From Acetobacteraceae bacterium (lineage in GTDB: Bacteria > Pseudomonadota > Alphaproteobacteria > Acetobacterales > Acetobacteraceae), in the NCBI GenBank assembly GCA_003164305.1, contig PLSZ01000481.1:1-7030 (forward strand): a stretch of 7,030 nucleotides of DNA, written 5' to 3'. The translations under genes and the position numbers were made by a program. The notes beneath the pieces were generated by a model. That model did no database searches. It had not been told where the DNA came from and saw nothing but the letters and a program-made list of their open reading frames with translations. Below are positions 1 through 5,827 of the stretch, one piece after another (the stretch's first letter is position 1; every line of letters begins with the position of its first letter).

Positions 1-50
1 AGGCAGGAAAGACCGAAGAACCTCCCCAGAAAGATCGTCAGCGGCGACAT
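1..50 (-). CDS. 5' fragment of an unidentified gene, possibly a membrane protein
   Basis: An ATG at 50-48 opens a frame that is still open at the window edge, giving 16 full codons that read MSPLTIFLGRFFGLSC. The mix of hydrophobic residues and one short basic spot fits the first transmembrane helix or signal-anchor of a small inner-membrane protein. A GGAGG lies at 65-61 on the minus strand, 10 nt before the ATG, which is a rather long but usable spacing. A competing ATG at 60-58 in another frame is also open, but it abuts the GGAGG and would lack a usable ribosome site. The FNR/FixK-like palindrome at 158-171 is about 110 bp upstream and could regulate this gene. Only 50 bases are visible, so function cannot be assigned and the gene itself is tentative. 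Confidence 0.35.
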   Translation of the reverse strand, partial: MSPLTIFLGRFFGLSC

Positions 51-433
51 CGACCTGCATCCTCCGCGTGTAATGGATTGGGCCTCAAGAGTGGCATCCG
101 CTGGTCCACGGCCAATTGCGCGCGCCCTTTTCTGAAACCAACTGGCTGGACTGATCATTGACCTCAATCAATCCGGGGTCTCGCAACCCGTCGCGCGCGG
201 TGCGTTGAATGTCCCTTATGGGTCGAAAGCGGCTGTTATGCGTCGCCAGTCATCTATTGTGCGTCCGTCTCACGGATCGTGCGCTGTGTCTCAGTGAATG
301 CGCGTCGGGCGCTCGCTTCCGTCTCAGCGGAATATGCGCCGGAAAAGACGCTCTATCGCGCGTCGGGCCGTTCAGCATTGCACGCCGCTACAATTAATCG
401 GTTCCGATAAACCGGTCCCTGTTAACCGGCTCC
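51..433. other. Intergenic stretch without a convincing gene
   Basis: About 380 bp between the tentative gene start at 50 and the stop codon of the beta-propeller gene at 434. The short open frames here (for example 209-397 plus) give arginine- and cysteine-rich products with no recognisable motif and no good ribosome site. I see no tRNA or other RNA gene fold. The only site of note is the palindrome at 158-171. Just past the beta-propeller stop there are two related AACCGG-containing direct repeats (about 411-434) and a short ATCGG-TT-CCGAT dyad near 399-410; they may help end transcription, but there is no clear T-tract. Confidence 0.5.
158..171. promoter_or_regulatory. FNR/FixK-like binding site
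   Basis: The sequence TTGAC-CTCA-ATCAA matches the classic FNR/FixK consensus TTGAT-N4-ATCAA in 9 of 10 half-site positions. FNR-type sites that activate usually sit near -41.5. That would place a minus-strand start near 123, about 70 nt ahead of the tentative gene start at 50; on the plus strand no plausible gene follows. I see no strong -10 in either direction. The sequence match is direct; the regulator and target are inference. One such 14-mer can also arise by chance. Confidence 0.35.
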
Positions 434-2053
434 CTACTGCCCGGCGGCCTTCAGCCAGTCGGTCAGTTCCAGCCGGTCCAGCACGATCAGGCTCGGCCCA
501 GAAGCGCCGGTGGGCGCGAGGCTGAGCAGCATGTCAGCCCAGACCCGGCCGTCGCCGCCGCGCTCCACCGTGGGGTCGGCGCCGGGAAACCACGAGGACA
601 GCGCGTTTTGCGGCTGCCCGGTGACGATCGAGTCGCGCGCGAACCGGGTCACCGGCAAGGCCGGCGTCAAGGAGCGGCCGTCGCGAAACAACCCCAGATC
701 CACGTCGAAACCACGCTGTTGGCGCCCCACGACCATGTTGTGGAACACCAGCGTGAGCGCCCGGTCGCCGTCCATGATCAGGGCCGGGGCATAGGACCAG
801 CCGAACCCGTGCTCGGGATCGGCGTCCCGCAGCGAGACCGGAGCGCGCCAGGCGCCATCCGCCGACCGCCAGGCGTAATAGGCGCGATCGTTGGCGTAAA
901 TCCGGCTGACGGCGGTGCCGTGCCACGTGACGTGCAAGCCGCCCGCCCGGTCCGCCATCACCCTCACCCAGTCGGCCAGCACATCCTCGTCCGTCCGGCG
1001 TGGCGCGGCCCATTCCGGACGCCCGTCGAGCGGTCCGGAGATGCGCTCCCATTGCCCAGGAGCGACGCGGCGGAGCATGCGAATGGTCCAGTAGCCGCCA
1101 TGGCCCTTGTCCTCGTCCATCGGCGGGCTGGCGATCACCGAGCTGGCGGCGGCGACCGGATGGCCGCTGCTGTCGATGGTCAGCGAGACGGTCTTCACGT
1201 GCTGATCGTCGCCGAAATTCACCTTCTCGGTCGTCCAGGTGCGACCGCCGTCGGCCGACGTGGTGTAAACCGAGGCCGTCGTGAGGATATGCACCCCGCT
1301 GCCATCCGCCACGATCGAGGGGCCGGTGTCGCGTCCGGGACCGGACACCTTGGTATCCAGCTCATCGGACCATCGCCAGTCCGAGCCGTCGCGGGTCAGG
1401 GAGCGATAACGCAGCGTACCGTCGGCCTGCCAGGCGAAATGCACGGTGTTGCCGAACGCGGCCACGGTGGGCATCGACGACCAGCTTCCAGGATGCGGTC
1501 CGAGAGGCATGACCCCGGTCTCGAACTGAACCGAGCCGTCCGGCATAATGTGGGCGCGGCGGTATTGCGCGCCATCACTCATGCCGCCATAGGAGTCGTA
1601 CCAGACCATGTGCAGTGAGCCCCAGGCATCGCGGGCGATGTGCGGCGTGTTGTTGCCGGCGAGCGCGTTGCCGCCGCCGCTGGCGCCGACCACGGTCATG
1701 CCGCGCGGCAGGACGAACAGGCTGGAATCACGGCGGGCGGCGGGGTGTTCCGGCGATTTGGGGTCCCACGCGGACCAGATCACGCGAAAGACGCCGACGC
1801 CGATTCGGTCCTGGGGCAGGGTCACGGTAACCGTGTCCTCGCCGGCACGGACCGTGCCGATCAGATCGTGTATCGAGGGGTCGTCGGCGCCGATGCTGTC
1901 CGTACCGGCGGGCAACGTGATGGCGACGGGATAGGGCAGCAGAATGTCGGGCGTCGCGGCGCGGCCGGCGGTGGCGGCCAGCAGCGCGACCACGGGGGTG
2001 AGCAAGAGGGCGGCCAGGAGGTTGACCGATTGAGGGATCAGGTGGCGGGTCAC
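434..2053 (-). CDS. Exported beta-propeller protein with an Asp-box (BNR/sialidase-like)
   Basis: I place the start at the GTG at 2053-2051: an AGGG ribosome site precedes it by 5 nt, and the first residues then form a normal signal peptide (short TRH-containing n-region, hydrophobic core NLLAALLLTPVVALLAA, probable cleavage after AGRA). This gives 539 residues. Upstream ATGs at 2131 and 2155 remain open, but would put a long polar stretch before the signal peptide. The mature part has repeated strands of the form P-x-I-x-x-D-x-x-G-x-L-H-x-x-W (TPHIARDAWGSLHMVW, PTVAAFGNTVHFAW, GPSIVADGSGVHIL, VRVMADRAGGLHVTWHG). It also has one good Asp-box, SADGGRTW, about residues 266-273 from the GTG, and weaker copies such as RSADGAW. 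This is typical of six-bladed propellers in the BNR/sialidase fold. I could not confirm a sialidase arginine triad, so it may be a glycan-binding or lyase-type propeller rather than a true sialidase. It is divergent from the beta-helix gene and probably acts in the periplasm or outside the cell. Confidence 0.75.
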   Translation of the reverse strand: MTRHLIPQSVNLLAALLLTPVVALLAATAGRAATPDILLPYPVAITLPAGTDSIGADDPSIHDLIGTVRAGEDTVTVTLPQDRIGVGVFRVIWSAWDPKSPEHPAARRDSSLFVLPRGMTVVGASGGGNALAGNNTPHIARDAWGSLHMVWYDSYGGMSDGAQYRRAHIMPDGSVQFETGVMPLGPHPGSWSSMPTVAAFGNTVHFAWQADGTLRYRSLTRDGSDWRWSDELDTKVSGPGRDTGPSIVADGSGVHILTTASVYTTSADGGRTWTTEKVNFGDDQHVKTVSLTIDSSGHPVAAASSVIASPPMDEDKGHGGYWTIRMLRRVAPGQWERISGPLDGRPEWAAPRRTDEDVLADWVRVMADRAGGLHVTWHGTAVSRIYANDRAYYAWRSADGAWRAPVSLRDADPEHGFGWSYAPALIMDGDRALTLVFHNMVVGRQQRGFDVDLGLFRDGRSLTPALPVTRFARDSIVTGQPQNALSSWFPGADPTVERGGDGRVWADMLLSLAPTGASGPSLIVLDRLELTDWLKAAGQ

Positions 2054-2057
2054 GTCG

Positions 2058-2063
2058 TCCCTC
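2058..2063 (-). promoter_or_regulatory. Ribosome-binding site that decides the GTG start
   Basis: Minus-strand GAGGGA at 2063-2058. Its AGGG core ends 5 nt before the GTG at 2053. It supports a start immediately ahead of the signal peptide instead of the more distant ATGs. GAGGAA- and GGAAGAG-like stretches also precede the ATGs at 2155 and 2131 at 10-11 nt, so those starts are not excluded. Confidence 0.5.
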
Positions 2064-2092
2064 GGTTGGTTGGCGCCGGTAACAGGGCGCCC

Positions 2093-2121
2093 ATAATGGA
2101 GCGCCGGGGATGGCTGGTCGA
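2093..2121 (-). promoter_or_regulatory. Candidate sigma-70-type promoter of the beta-propeller gene
   Basis: On the minus strand, TCGACC (2121-2116) and CATTAT (2098-2093) are separated by exactly 17 nt, each matching four of six positions of the TTGACA/TATAAT consensus. A start near 2086 would leave a leader of about 33 nt before the GTG at 2053. This fits only if that GTG is the true start. Low-complexity matches like this occur by chance. Confidence 0.3.
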
Positions 2122-2124
2122 TCA

Positions 2125-2130
2125 TTGACA
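2125..2130 (+). promoter_or_regulatory. Perfect -35-like TTGACA ahead of the beta-helix gene
   Basis: A perfect TTGACA lies 63 nt ahead of the preferred ATG at 2193, on the plus strand and in the divergent intergenic region. No good -10 hexamer lies 16-18 nt downstream, so the promoter is only partly supported. It partly abuts the candidate minus-strand promoter, so the two could influence each other. Confidence 0.2.
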
Positions 2131-2192
2131 TGCGGCGTGGTCTCTTCCACGTCATGGCGCACTGGTTTCCTCATAGCACAATCGGATGGCGG

Positions 2193-4277
2193 ATGAACGA
2201 GCCAGGACCGCGAGATTCAGCGCCGGAGCCCCCGTTCCCCCCGGGTCTGTCACCCCACGGCCTGTCACGCGACGATTGGGACCCCGGTCCGCCGGAGGAC
2301 TGGAGCACCCAACCGCCCGAAACCTGGAACACCGGGCCGTCGTGGATCGAACGGGGGCGGCGGTGGCAGCCATGGCTTTGCGTCGCCGTGCCGATCGTCG
2401 CGGTGGTCGCGGCCGGGCTGCCGTTCGGCGGCTGGCTGTCGTTGCCCACGGTCCTGCACCGCACGGACCCGCTGACGTTGATCCCTGGGATGCAGGTGGA
2501 TCTGGAGCCGCTGGCCACGTCGATCCCGCGCTGGGTCGTCACCGCGCTGCTCGCCGGGCTGATCGGCCTGATGACCTGGTTGTGGCGCGCCTGCACGCCT
2601 GGATTCGGCTTTTTCGCCGCGGTGGCCGCTTTCTCGCTGTCCATGGCGGTGGAGATCGGGCGCTGGTTCAAGCCGGACCAGTTGCCGGATTTCCGCGATC
2701 CACTGCTCGCCGCGATCGTGGCCGCCCTGGTCTGGCGCCTGTTGCGATGGTCGCCCGAGCAGCCGGTCACCCCCCTGCCCCGCCACACCGCGTGGGGCAT
2801 CCGGCGGCGCGTGGTGGTGAGGTTCGCGGCAGCCGCGCTGGGGATCGCCGTGCTGATCGGCGCCGCCAGCCTGGTGCCGGCGATCAACTGGGTCGGTTAC
2901 GCCCCGGCGCAGATCGCCGACCATGTCATCGCCATGCCGGAGGGCCGCGTTGGCGCTCCCGGCCTGGTCACCGGCGCCATCACCGGCGCGTTCGAGGCGG
3001 TCGGCCTGGCGCACTGGCTGCAAACGGCGAACGCGCTCGACCGGCCGGACGACCTGCCCTTGCCCACCTGGGTGGGCGCCGGCGAGGCGCACGACGGCGT
3101 GTTGCCGCCGGGCCGGTTGCGCTCGGTGTCCTCGATCGAGACGTTGCGTCAGGCGATCGACACCGCCGATCCGGGCGATGTGATCCTGCTGCAGCCCGGG
3201 GTCTACACGGTGCACAGTTCCTACATCACGTTCCGCCGTCCAGGCACGCCCGCCGCGCCGATCACCTTGCGCGCGCCGCGTCTGGGCCTGGTCACCATCG
3301 AATCGGATCAGCCCGAGGCGCTGAAAGTGGCTGCTCCCGACTGGCACTTCGAAAACATCGTGTTGCGCGGCGTGTGCGCTCATGACACCGATTGCGACAA
3401 CGGATTTCACATCGTCGGCGCGGCCGAGGATACTGTGTTGCACAACATGCGCGTCGAGGACTTCAACGCGCAGATCAAGATCAACGGCGAGGGCGGCAAG
3501 TTTCCCGATCACGGGCGGATCGATCACACCACGCTGACGGATACGCACGGACGCGACACGCCGGCGCCGGTGACGCCGATCGACCTGGTGGCGGCGAACG
3601 GCTGGGTCATCCAGGATTCGCTGATCGCCGATTTCGTCAAGCTCAGCGGCAACACGGTGTCGTATGGCGCCTACGCGAAAGGCGACGCGCACGGCACGAT
3701 CTTCACCCGGAACGTGGTGCTGTGCGAGTGGCGGCTGCGCGGCACCCGCGGCCAGACCATCGGCCTCTCCTTCGGTGGCGGCGGCACCGATCCTGGGCTT
3801 GGCCGCGACGGCGGACGCTCGGGTTATGAGCACGTGGATGGGGTGATGACGGACAATCTGGTGGCGTATTGTTCCGATGACGGAATTTACCTGAATCGCG
3901 CGGCGAACAGCGTGGTGCGGCACAACACGGTGATCGGCACGTCCGGGTTGGACGTGCGGTATGTGGAGTCGATCGCCCAGGTGGACGGGAACGTGGTGGA
4001 TGGGGCGATCCGGGCACGCGATGATGGGCTGTTCTGGGGCGACGGCAATGAGAGCGGCACGCTGACGGGCATGTTTCTGGGGCGCAATCCGGTGCGGGCG
4101 TTCTTCGTCGATCCGGCTCGGTTCGACCTGCGGTGGAAGACGTTGCCGGTGTTGACGAAGCCGGACAGCGGCGTGGATTTGTGCGGCGCGCAGTGGACCG
4201 AGCCAGCGCCGGCGGGAGCGTTTCAGGATTTCCGGGTTTGCGGCGCGACTGAGAAGCCGGCGGACGCGCCAAAGTAG
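2193..4277 (+). CDS. Membrane protein: VanZ-like segment fused to right-handed parallel beta-helix
   Basis: 694 residues from the ATG at 2193, which leaves a clean intergenic gap; an ATG at 2130 is also in frame but has no ribosome site, and even at 2193 the site (GGAT) is weak. Residues 1-58 are polar and rich in Pro and Trp, with near-repeats around PPEDW and PPETW. About 59-80, 113-130, 138-155, 169-184 and 208-230 look like membrane helices. Between the third and fourth is E-I-G-R-W-F-K-P-D-Q-L-P-D-F-R-D, which resembles the VanZ family signature (Glu, then a Pro/Arg loop ending in Asp). Residues about 312-620 resemble right-handed beta-helix proteins of the PL6/NosD type: PGDVILLQPGVYT, then repeated strand and turn units including DDGIYLNRAANSVVRHNTVIG. 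Four to six Cys residues in this half could form disulfides outside the membrane. The likely role is binding, cleaving or epimerising a polysaccharide at the cell surface. Catalytic residues are not proven. Confidence 0.75.
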   Translation: MNEPGPRDSAPEPPFPPGLSPHGLSRDDWDPGPPEDWSTQPPETWNTGPSWIERGRRWQPWLCVAVPIVAVVAAGLPFGGWLSLPTVLHRTDPLTLIPGMQVDLEPLATSIPRWVVTALLAGLIGLMTWLWRACTPGFGFFAAVAAFSLSMAVEIGRWFKPDQLPDFRDPLLAAIVAALVWRLLRWSPEQPVTPLPRHTAWGIRRRVVVRFAAAALGIAVLIGAASLVPAINWVGYAPAQIADHVIAMPEGRVGAPGLVTGAITGAFEAVGLAHWLQTANALDRPDDLPLPTWVGAGEAHDGVLPPGRLRSVSSIETLRQAIDTADPGDVILLQPGVYTVHSSYITFRRPGTPAAPITLRAPRLGLVTIESDQPEALKVAAPDWHFENIVLRGVCAHDTDCDNGFHIVGAAEDTVLHNMRVEDFNAQIKINGEGGKFPDHGRIDHTTLTDTHGRDTPAPVTPIDLVAANGWVIQDSLIADFVKLSGNTVSYGAYAKGDAHGTIFTRNVVLCEWRLRGTRGQTIGLSFGGGGTDPGLGRDGGRSGYEHVDGVMTDNLVAYCSDDGIYLNRAANSVVRHNTVIGTSGLDVRYVESIAQVDGNVVDGAIRARDDGLFWGDGNESGTLTGMFLGRNPVRAFFVDPARFDLRWKTLPVLTKPDSGVDLCGAQWTEPAPAGAFQDFRVCGATEKPADAPK

Positions 4278-4279
4278 CT

Positions 4280-4297
4280 TGTCGCCAAAACGCGACA
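4280..4297 (+). terminator. Small hairpin just after the beta-helix gene
   Basis: TGTCGC-CAAAAC-GCGACA is a perfect 6-bp stem with a 6-nt loop starting 3 bases after the TAG stop. There is no T-run after it, so it is at best a weak intrinsic terminator or an mRNA 3'-end stabiliser. Confidence 0.3.
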
Positions 4298-4314
4298 TAC
4301 TGCCGCGAGGTCGT

Positions 4315-4598
4315 CATGGCTGGCGTTGAGCCTGCCATCTGTCGCCGCGCCTGCTGGCCAAGAGGGCCGGTTCAGGCCCCATAAGCATCAAGATAATCGC
4401 CGCGAGAGGAAAATACGCCTCTTCCCGTCATCCTCGGGCTCGACCCCGAGGATCTCTCGATACGCCAAGGAAGTCATAGTTCGGGCAAGGGCCTGGGCGG
4501 GCCGATCCTCAGGTCGAGCCCGAAGATGACGTTCGGGGAAAGGTTTCCACCGTCCCCGGCCTTGTCTTGATGCTTATGGGGTCAAGCCCGGCCATGGC
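4315..4598. repeat. Nested inverted-repeat element between convergent genes
   Basis: Three pairs of inverted arms are nested. The outer pair, CATGGC-type at 4315-4332 and 4581-4598, is imperfect (about 4 mismatches in 18). The middle pair, CCCCATAAGCATCAAGA at 4377-4393 and its exact complement at 4565-4581, is a perfect 17 bp. The inner pair, CGTCATCCTCGGGCTCGACC-type at 4426-4454 and 4504-4531, is about 28 bp with a few differences. The inner left arm is itself a hairpin (ATCCTCGGG 4430-4438 with CCCGAGGAT 4445-4453). The CGTCATCCTCGGGCTCGACC style is common between genes in alphaproteobacteria. Lying between two convergent gene ends, it may also act as a two-way transcription barrier. No transposase is present. 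The short frames inside it do not look like genes. Confidence 0.7.
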
Positions 4599-4702
4599 GG
4601 TGCTTCAACGGTTCCGGATCGTCGGTTCGTGATCGCGCGAGCTTATGGGCGCGGGTTCGAGCGGGCCGTTCCCGGGGGACGGGCGGGATCATCCTCGGAC
4701 GG
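4599..4702. other. Short spacer downstream of the glutaredoxin-DinB gene
   Basis: No gene seen. A 6-bp dyad, GGACGG (4697-4702) with CCGTCC (4707-4712), spans the stop codon of the minus-strand gene; it lacks a T-tract and is not a convincing terminator. Confidence 0.4.
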
Positions 4703-5467
4703 TCAGCCGTCCCAGGCGTTGGTTGGCATTGGCAAACCGGCGTAATCCGCGGGCGTGAGCGGACTGTCCGGCATGATGCCCGCCATCTCCAGCAGCATGA
4801 TCCACTGGCGAACGTGCTGGCCGCTGTGCCAGGTCGCGCGCTCCATCGTTTCATGCAACGTTTGCGGACCGTAATAGGTTTGCACCGTATCCTTGCCGGA
4901 GTGATCGGACTTCGCAGCCCACCACGCCATGTAGCTGGCGCGAATTGTCTCCCCGAACGCGGCGATGTCGGCGAAGGTGTTCAGGCCTTCATGCGGCGGT
5001 TTCGCCAATGCCTCGTAGGTCAGCGTCGCGCCATTAGCCATTTCCAGAAACACTTCCTGGATCTGGAAGATATGGAACGAGAGCACCTTGTAGGAGCGCG
5101 GCCGGTTGGGCACCTCGGTCGTCAGATGCCGCGCCGGCATCTGAGGGATCAGGCGGATCGCGGTGCTCAGGATCAGGTCGGTCCGCGCGGCGAGTTCGTC
5201 CGGCGACAGCACCGGGCCGGTCTTTTCATTCAGGCCGAGGAACTTAACCACGTGGCCAATGTTCTGCGCGAACACCCACTGATCGCCGCGCGAAAGCACC
5301 GGAACCGAGCGGGCGCCCAGTTTACGAAGGTCGGAGAGACCTGAGGTGCCTTCAAGAACGTTGACCGACTCGAACTCAATCCCACGGACCGAGAGAAACT
5401 CTTTGAGTTTCAAACAAGACGTTCAACCAGGCTGCCAGAATACCCTTAACGGCTCCACATCGGCCAT
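4703..5467 (-). CDS. Glutaredoxin-like/DinB-like fusion with in-frame TGA at the redox Cys (candidate selenoprotein)
   Basis: The ATG at 5467-5465 has GGAG at 5477-5474 with a 6-nt spacer. Reading from it gives MADVEPLRVFWQPG, then TGA (codon 15), then T-S-C-L-K-L-K-E-F-L and an open frame to the TGA at 4705-4703: 254 residues if codon 15 is read through. The start V-F-W-Q-P-G-x-T-S-C-L-K-x-K-E-F-L followed by GIEFESVNVLEG is typical of glutaredoxin-fold proteins, whose motif here would be C-T-S-C. V-P at 55-56 matches the cis-proline. Residues about 95-250 form a helical region with a DinB-like His set: H132 (SFHIFQ), H214 and H218 (WHSGQH), the usual metal triad. Likely role: thiol-redox protein with a metal-dependent or thiol-transfer helper domain; substrate unknown. 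A TTG start at 5413 would give only 236 residues and remove the whole active site, so I consider it an artefact. The frame downstream shows no decay, so the TGA is either selenocysteine, a very recent nonsense change or a sequencing error. Confidence 0.75.
5395..5411 (-). promoter_or_regulatory. SECIS-like hairpin downstream of the in-frame TGA
   Basis: In the mRNA, GAAACTC (5411-5405), loop AAA (5404-5402) and GAGTTTC (5401-5395) form a perfect 7-bp stem. It starts 11 nt after the TGA and is 17 nt long. From memory, the minimal E. coli fdhF SECIS upper hairpin has the same length and spacing. Against it: the loop has no G and there is no bulged U, both of which matter for E. coli SelB. A weaker second stem, UCUCG (5394-5390) with UGGGA (5384-5380), has a G-first loop 33 nt after the TGA. 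Confidence 0.35.
5423..5425 (-). other. In-frame TGA at codon 15, possible selenocysteine codon
   Basis: The TGA falls in place of the first Cys of a CxxC motif: preceding residues are WQPG, following residues are TSC (Cys codon TGT at 5416-5414). Replacement of exactly this Cys by selenocysteine (UxxC) is the usual pattern in redox selenoproteins. TGT or TGC can become TGA by one base change, so a nonsense mutation is the plain alternative. The window holds no selA, selB, selC or selD with which to decide. Confidence 0.5.
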
Positions 5468-5473
5468 GATCGT

Positions 5474-5477
5474 CTCC
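5474..5477 (-). promoter_or_regulatory. Ribosome-binding site for the ATG at 5467
   Basis: GGAG on the minus strand, 6 nt before the ATG at 5467. It is the best-placed ribosome site near this gene and is the reason to start upstream of the TGA. The TTG at 5413 has no comparable site in front of it. Confidence 0.6.
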
Positions 5478-5490
5478 AATTCCGGAGTCA

Positions 5491-5519
5491 TGACTACGAG
5501 CGCTGGCCCGTCCGGTCAA
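5491..5519 (-). promoter_or_regulatory. Possible promoter of the glutaredoxin-DinB gene
   Basis: TTGACC at 5519-5514 matches five of six positions of the -35 consensus. The hexamer 17 nt later (TAGTCA, 5496-5491) is a poor -10. A start near 5485 would give a very short leader ahead of the ATG at 5467. It lies just outside the palindromic element, so the gene could have its own promoter. Confidence 0.25.
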
Positions 5520-5563
5520 GGGCGAGCGCCGGGGCTGGGGAGGCGCGAGGGCTCCGCCCTTCG

Positions 5564-5797
5564 AACCCGCCAGGGGCGTTGCCCCTGGACCCCATCCCGC
5601 GCGTCAGGCGCGAGGGCACGCTCCGGGCGAGGCCCTTTGAAATCCATCCATTGGGGGGAATGAGGAGGGGCGCCGACCGTGCACGGTCACGGTCGGCGCC
5701 CCTCCTCAATCCCCCCAAATTAATGGTTCCAAGGGCTGTGCCTTTGGTGGGGGTCGAGGGGGCAACGCCCCTCGTGGGGTCCGGGGTGAAACCCCGG
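5564..5797. repeat. Large palindromic repeat element downstream of atpC
   Basis: The centre is an inverted repeat with 31-nt arms at 5651-5681 and 5688-5718 (one mismatch pair; the inner 20 bp are perfect) around the 6-nt loop CACGGT. The match continues outward with gaps: GCCCTTTGAAATCCAT on the left (about 5632-5647) resembles the complement of the right flank (ATGGTTCCAAGGGC, 5723-5736). Further out, the left copy (5564-5593, with the hairpin CCAGGGGC-GTT-GCCCCTGG at 5570-5588) is an inverted relative of the right copy (5750-5780, with CGAGGGG-GCAACG-CCCCTCG at 5755-5774). A further hairpin CCGGGGT-GAA-ACCCCGG ends the element at 5781-5797. It resembles dispersed intergenic repeats that I associate with Acetobacteraceae, which is inference. 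It could end atp transcription or stabilise its mRNA. No protein-coding capacity is evident. Confidence 0.75.
5781..5797 (-). terminator. Hairpin 31 bp past the atpC stop
   Basis: CCGGGGT-GAA-ACCCCGG is a perfect 7-bp stem with a 3-nt loop, and the first strong hairpin that transcription meets after atpC. No T-tract follows on the minus strand, so termination would need another factor or the larger palindrome beyond it. Confidence 0.35.
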
Positions 5798-5827
5798 CGC
5801 TTCCTCAGTCTCGGCGGTTGCCCAGGA

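Noticed and set aside
209..525. Short plus-strand frames in the left intergenic region
   Set aside because: Arg/Cys/Ser-rich products without similarity that I recognise; one runs into the opposite end of the propeller gene.
608..1618. Plus-strand open frame of 336 codons opposite the propeller gene
   Set aside because: Low-complexity Arg/Gly/His-rich product, no ribosome site; the minus strand carries the Asp-box and repeat strands.
434..2053. Calling the propeller gene a true sialidase
   Set aside because: Only one clean Asp-box is seen and the catalytic arginine triad and Tyr/Glu pair could not be identified by eye.
2265..4298. Long minus-strand open frame of 677 codons opposite the beta-helix gene
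   Set aside because: It is the shadow of the plus-strand gene in GC-rich DNA: the product is His/Arg/Gln-rich with no domain, while the plus strand gives clear membrane helices and beta-helix motifs.
4326..4529. 67-codon plus-strand frame after the beta-helix gene
   Set aside because: It lies within the nested inverted repeats, has no ribosome site and no motif.
4315..4598. CRISPR array
   Set aside because: The repeats are inverted and nested, not direct and evenly spaced with spacers.
4703..5413. TTG at 5413 as the start of the glutaredoxin-DinB gene
   Set aside because: It lacks a ribosome site and would cut off the strand and active-site motif of the domain, which are plainly encoded upstream around the TGA.
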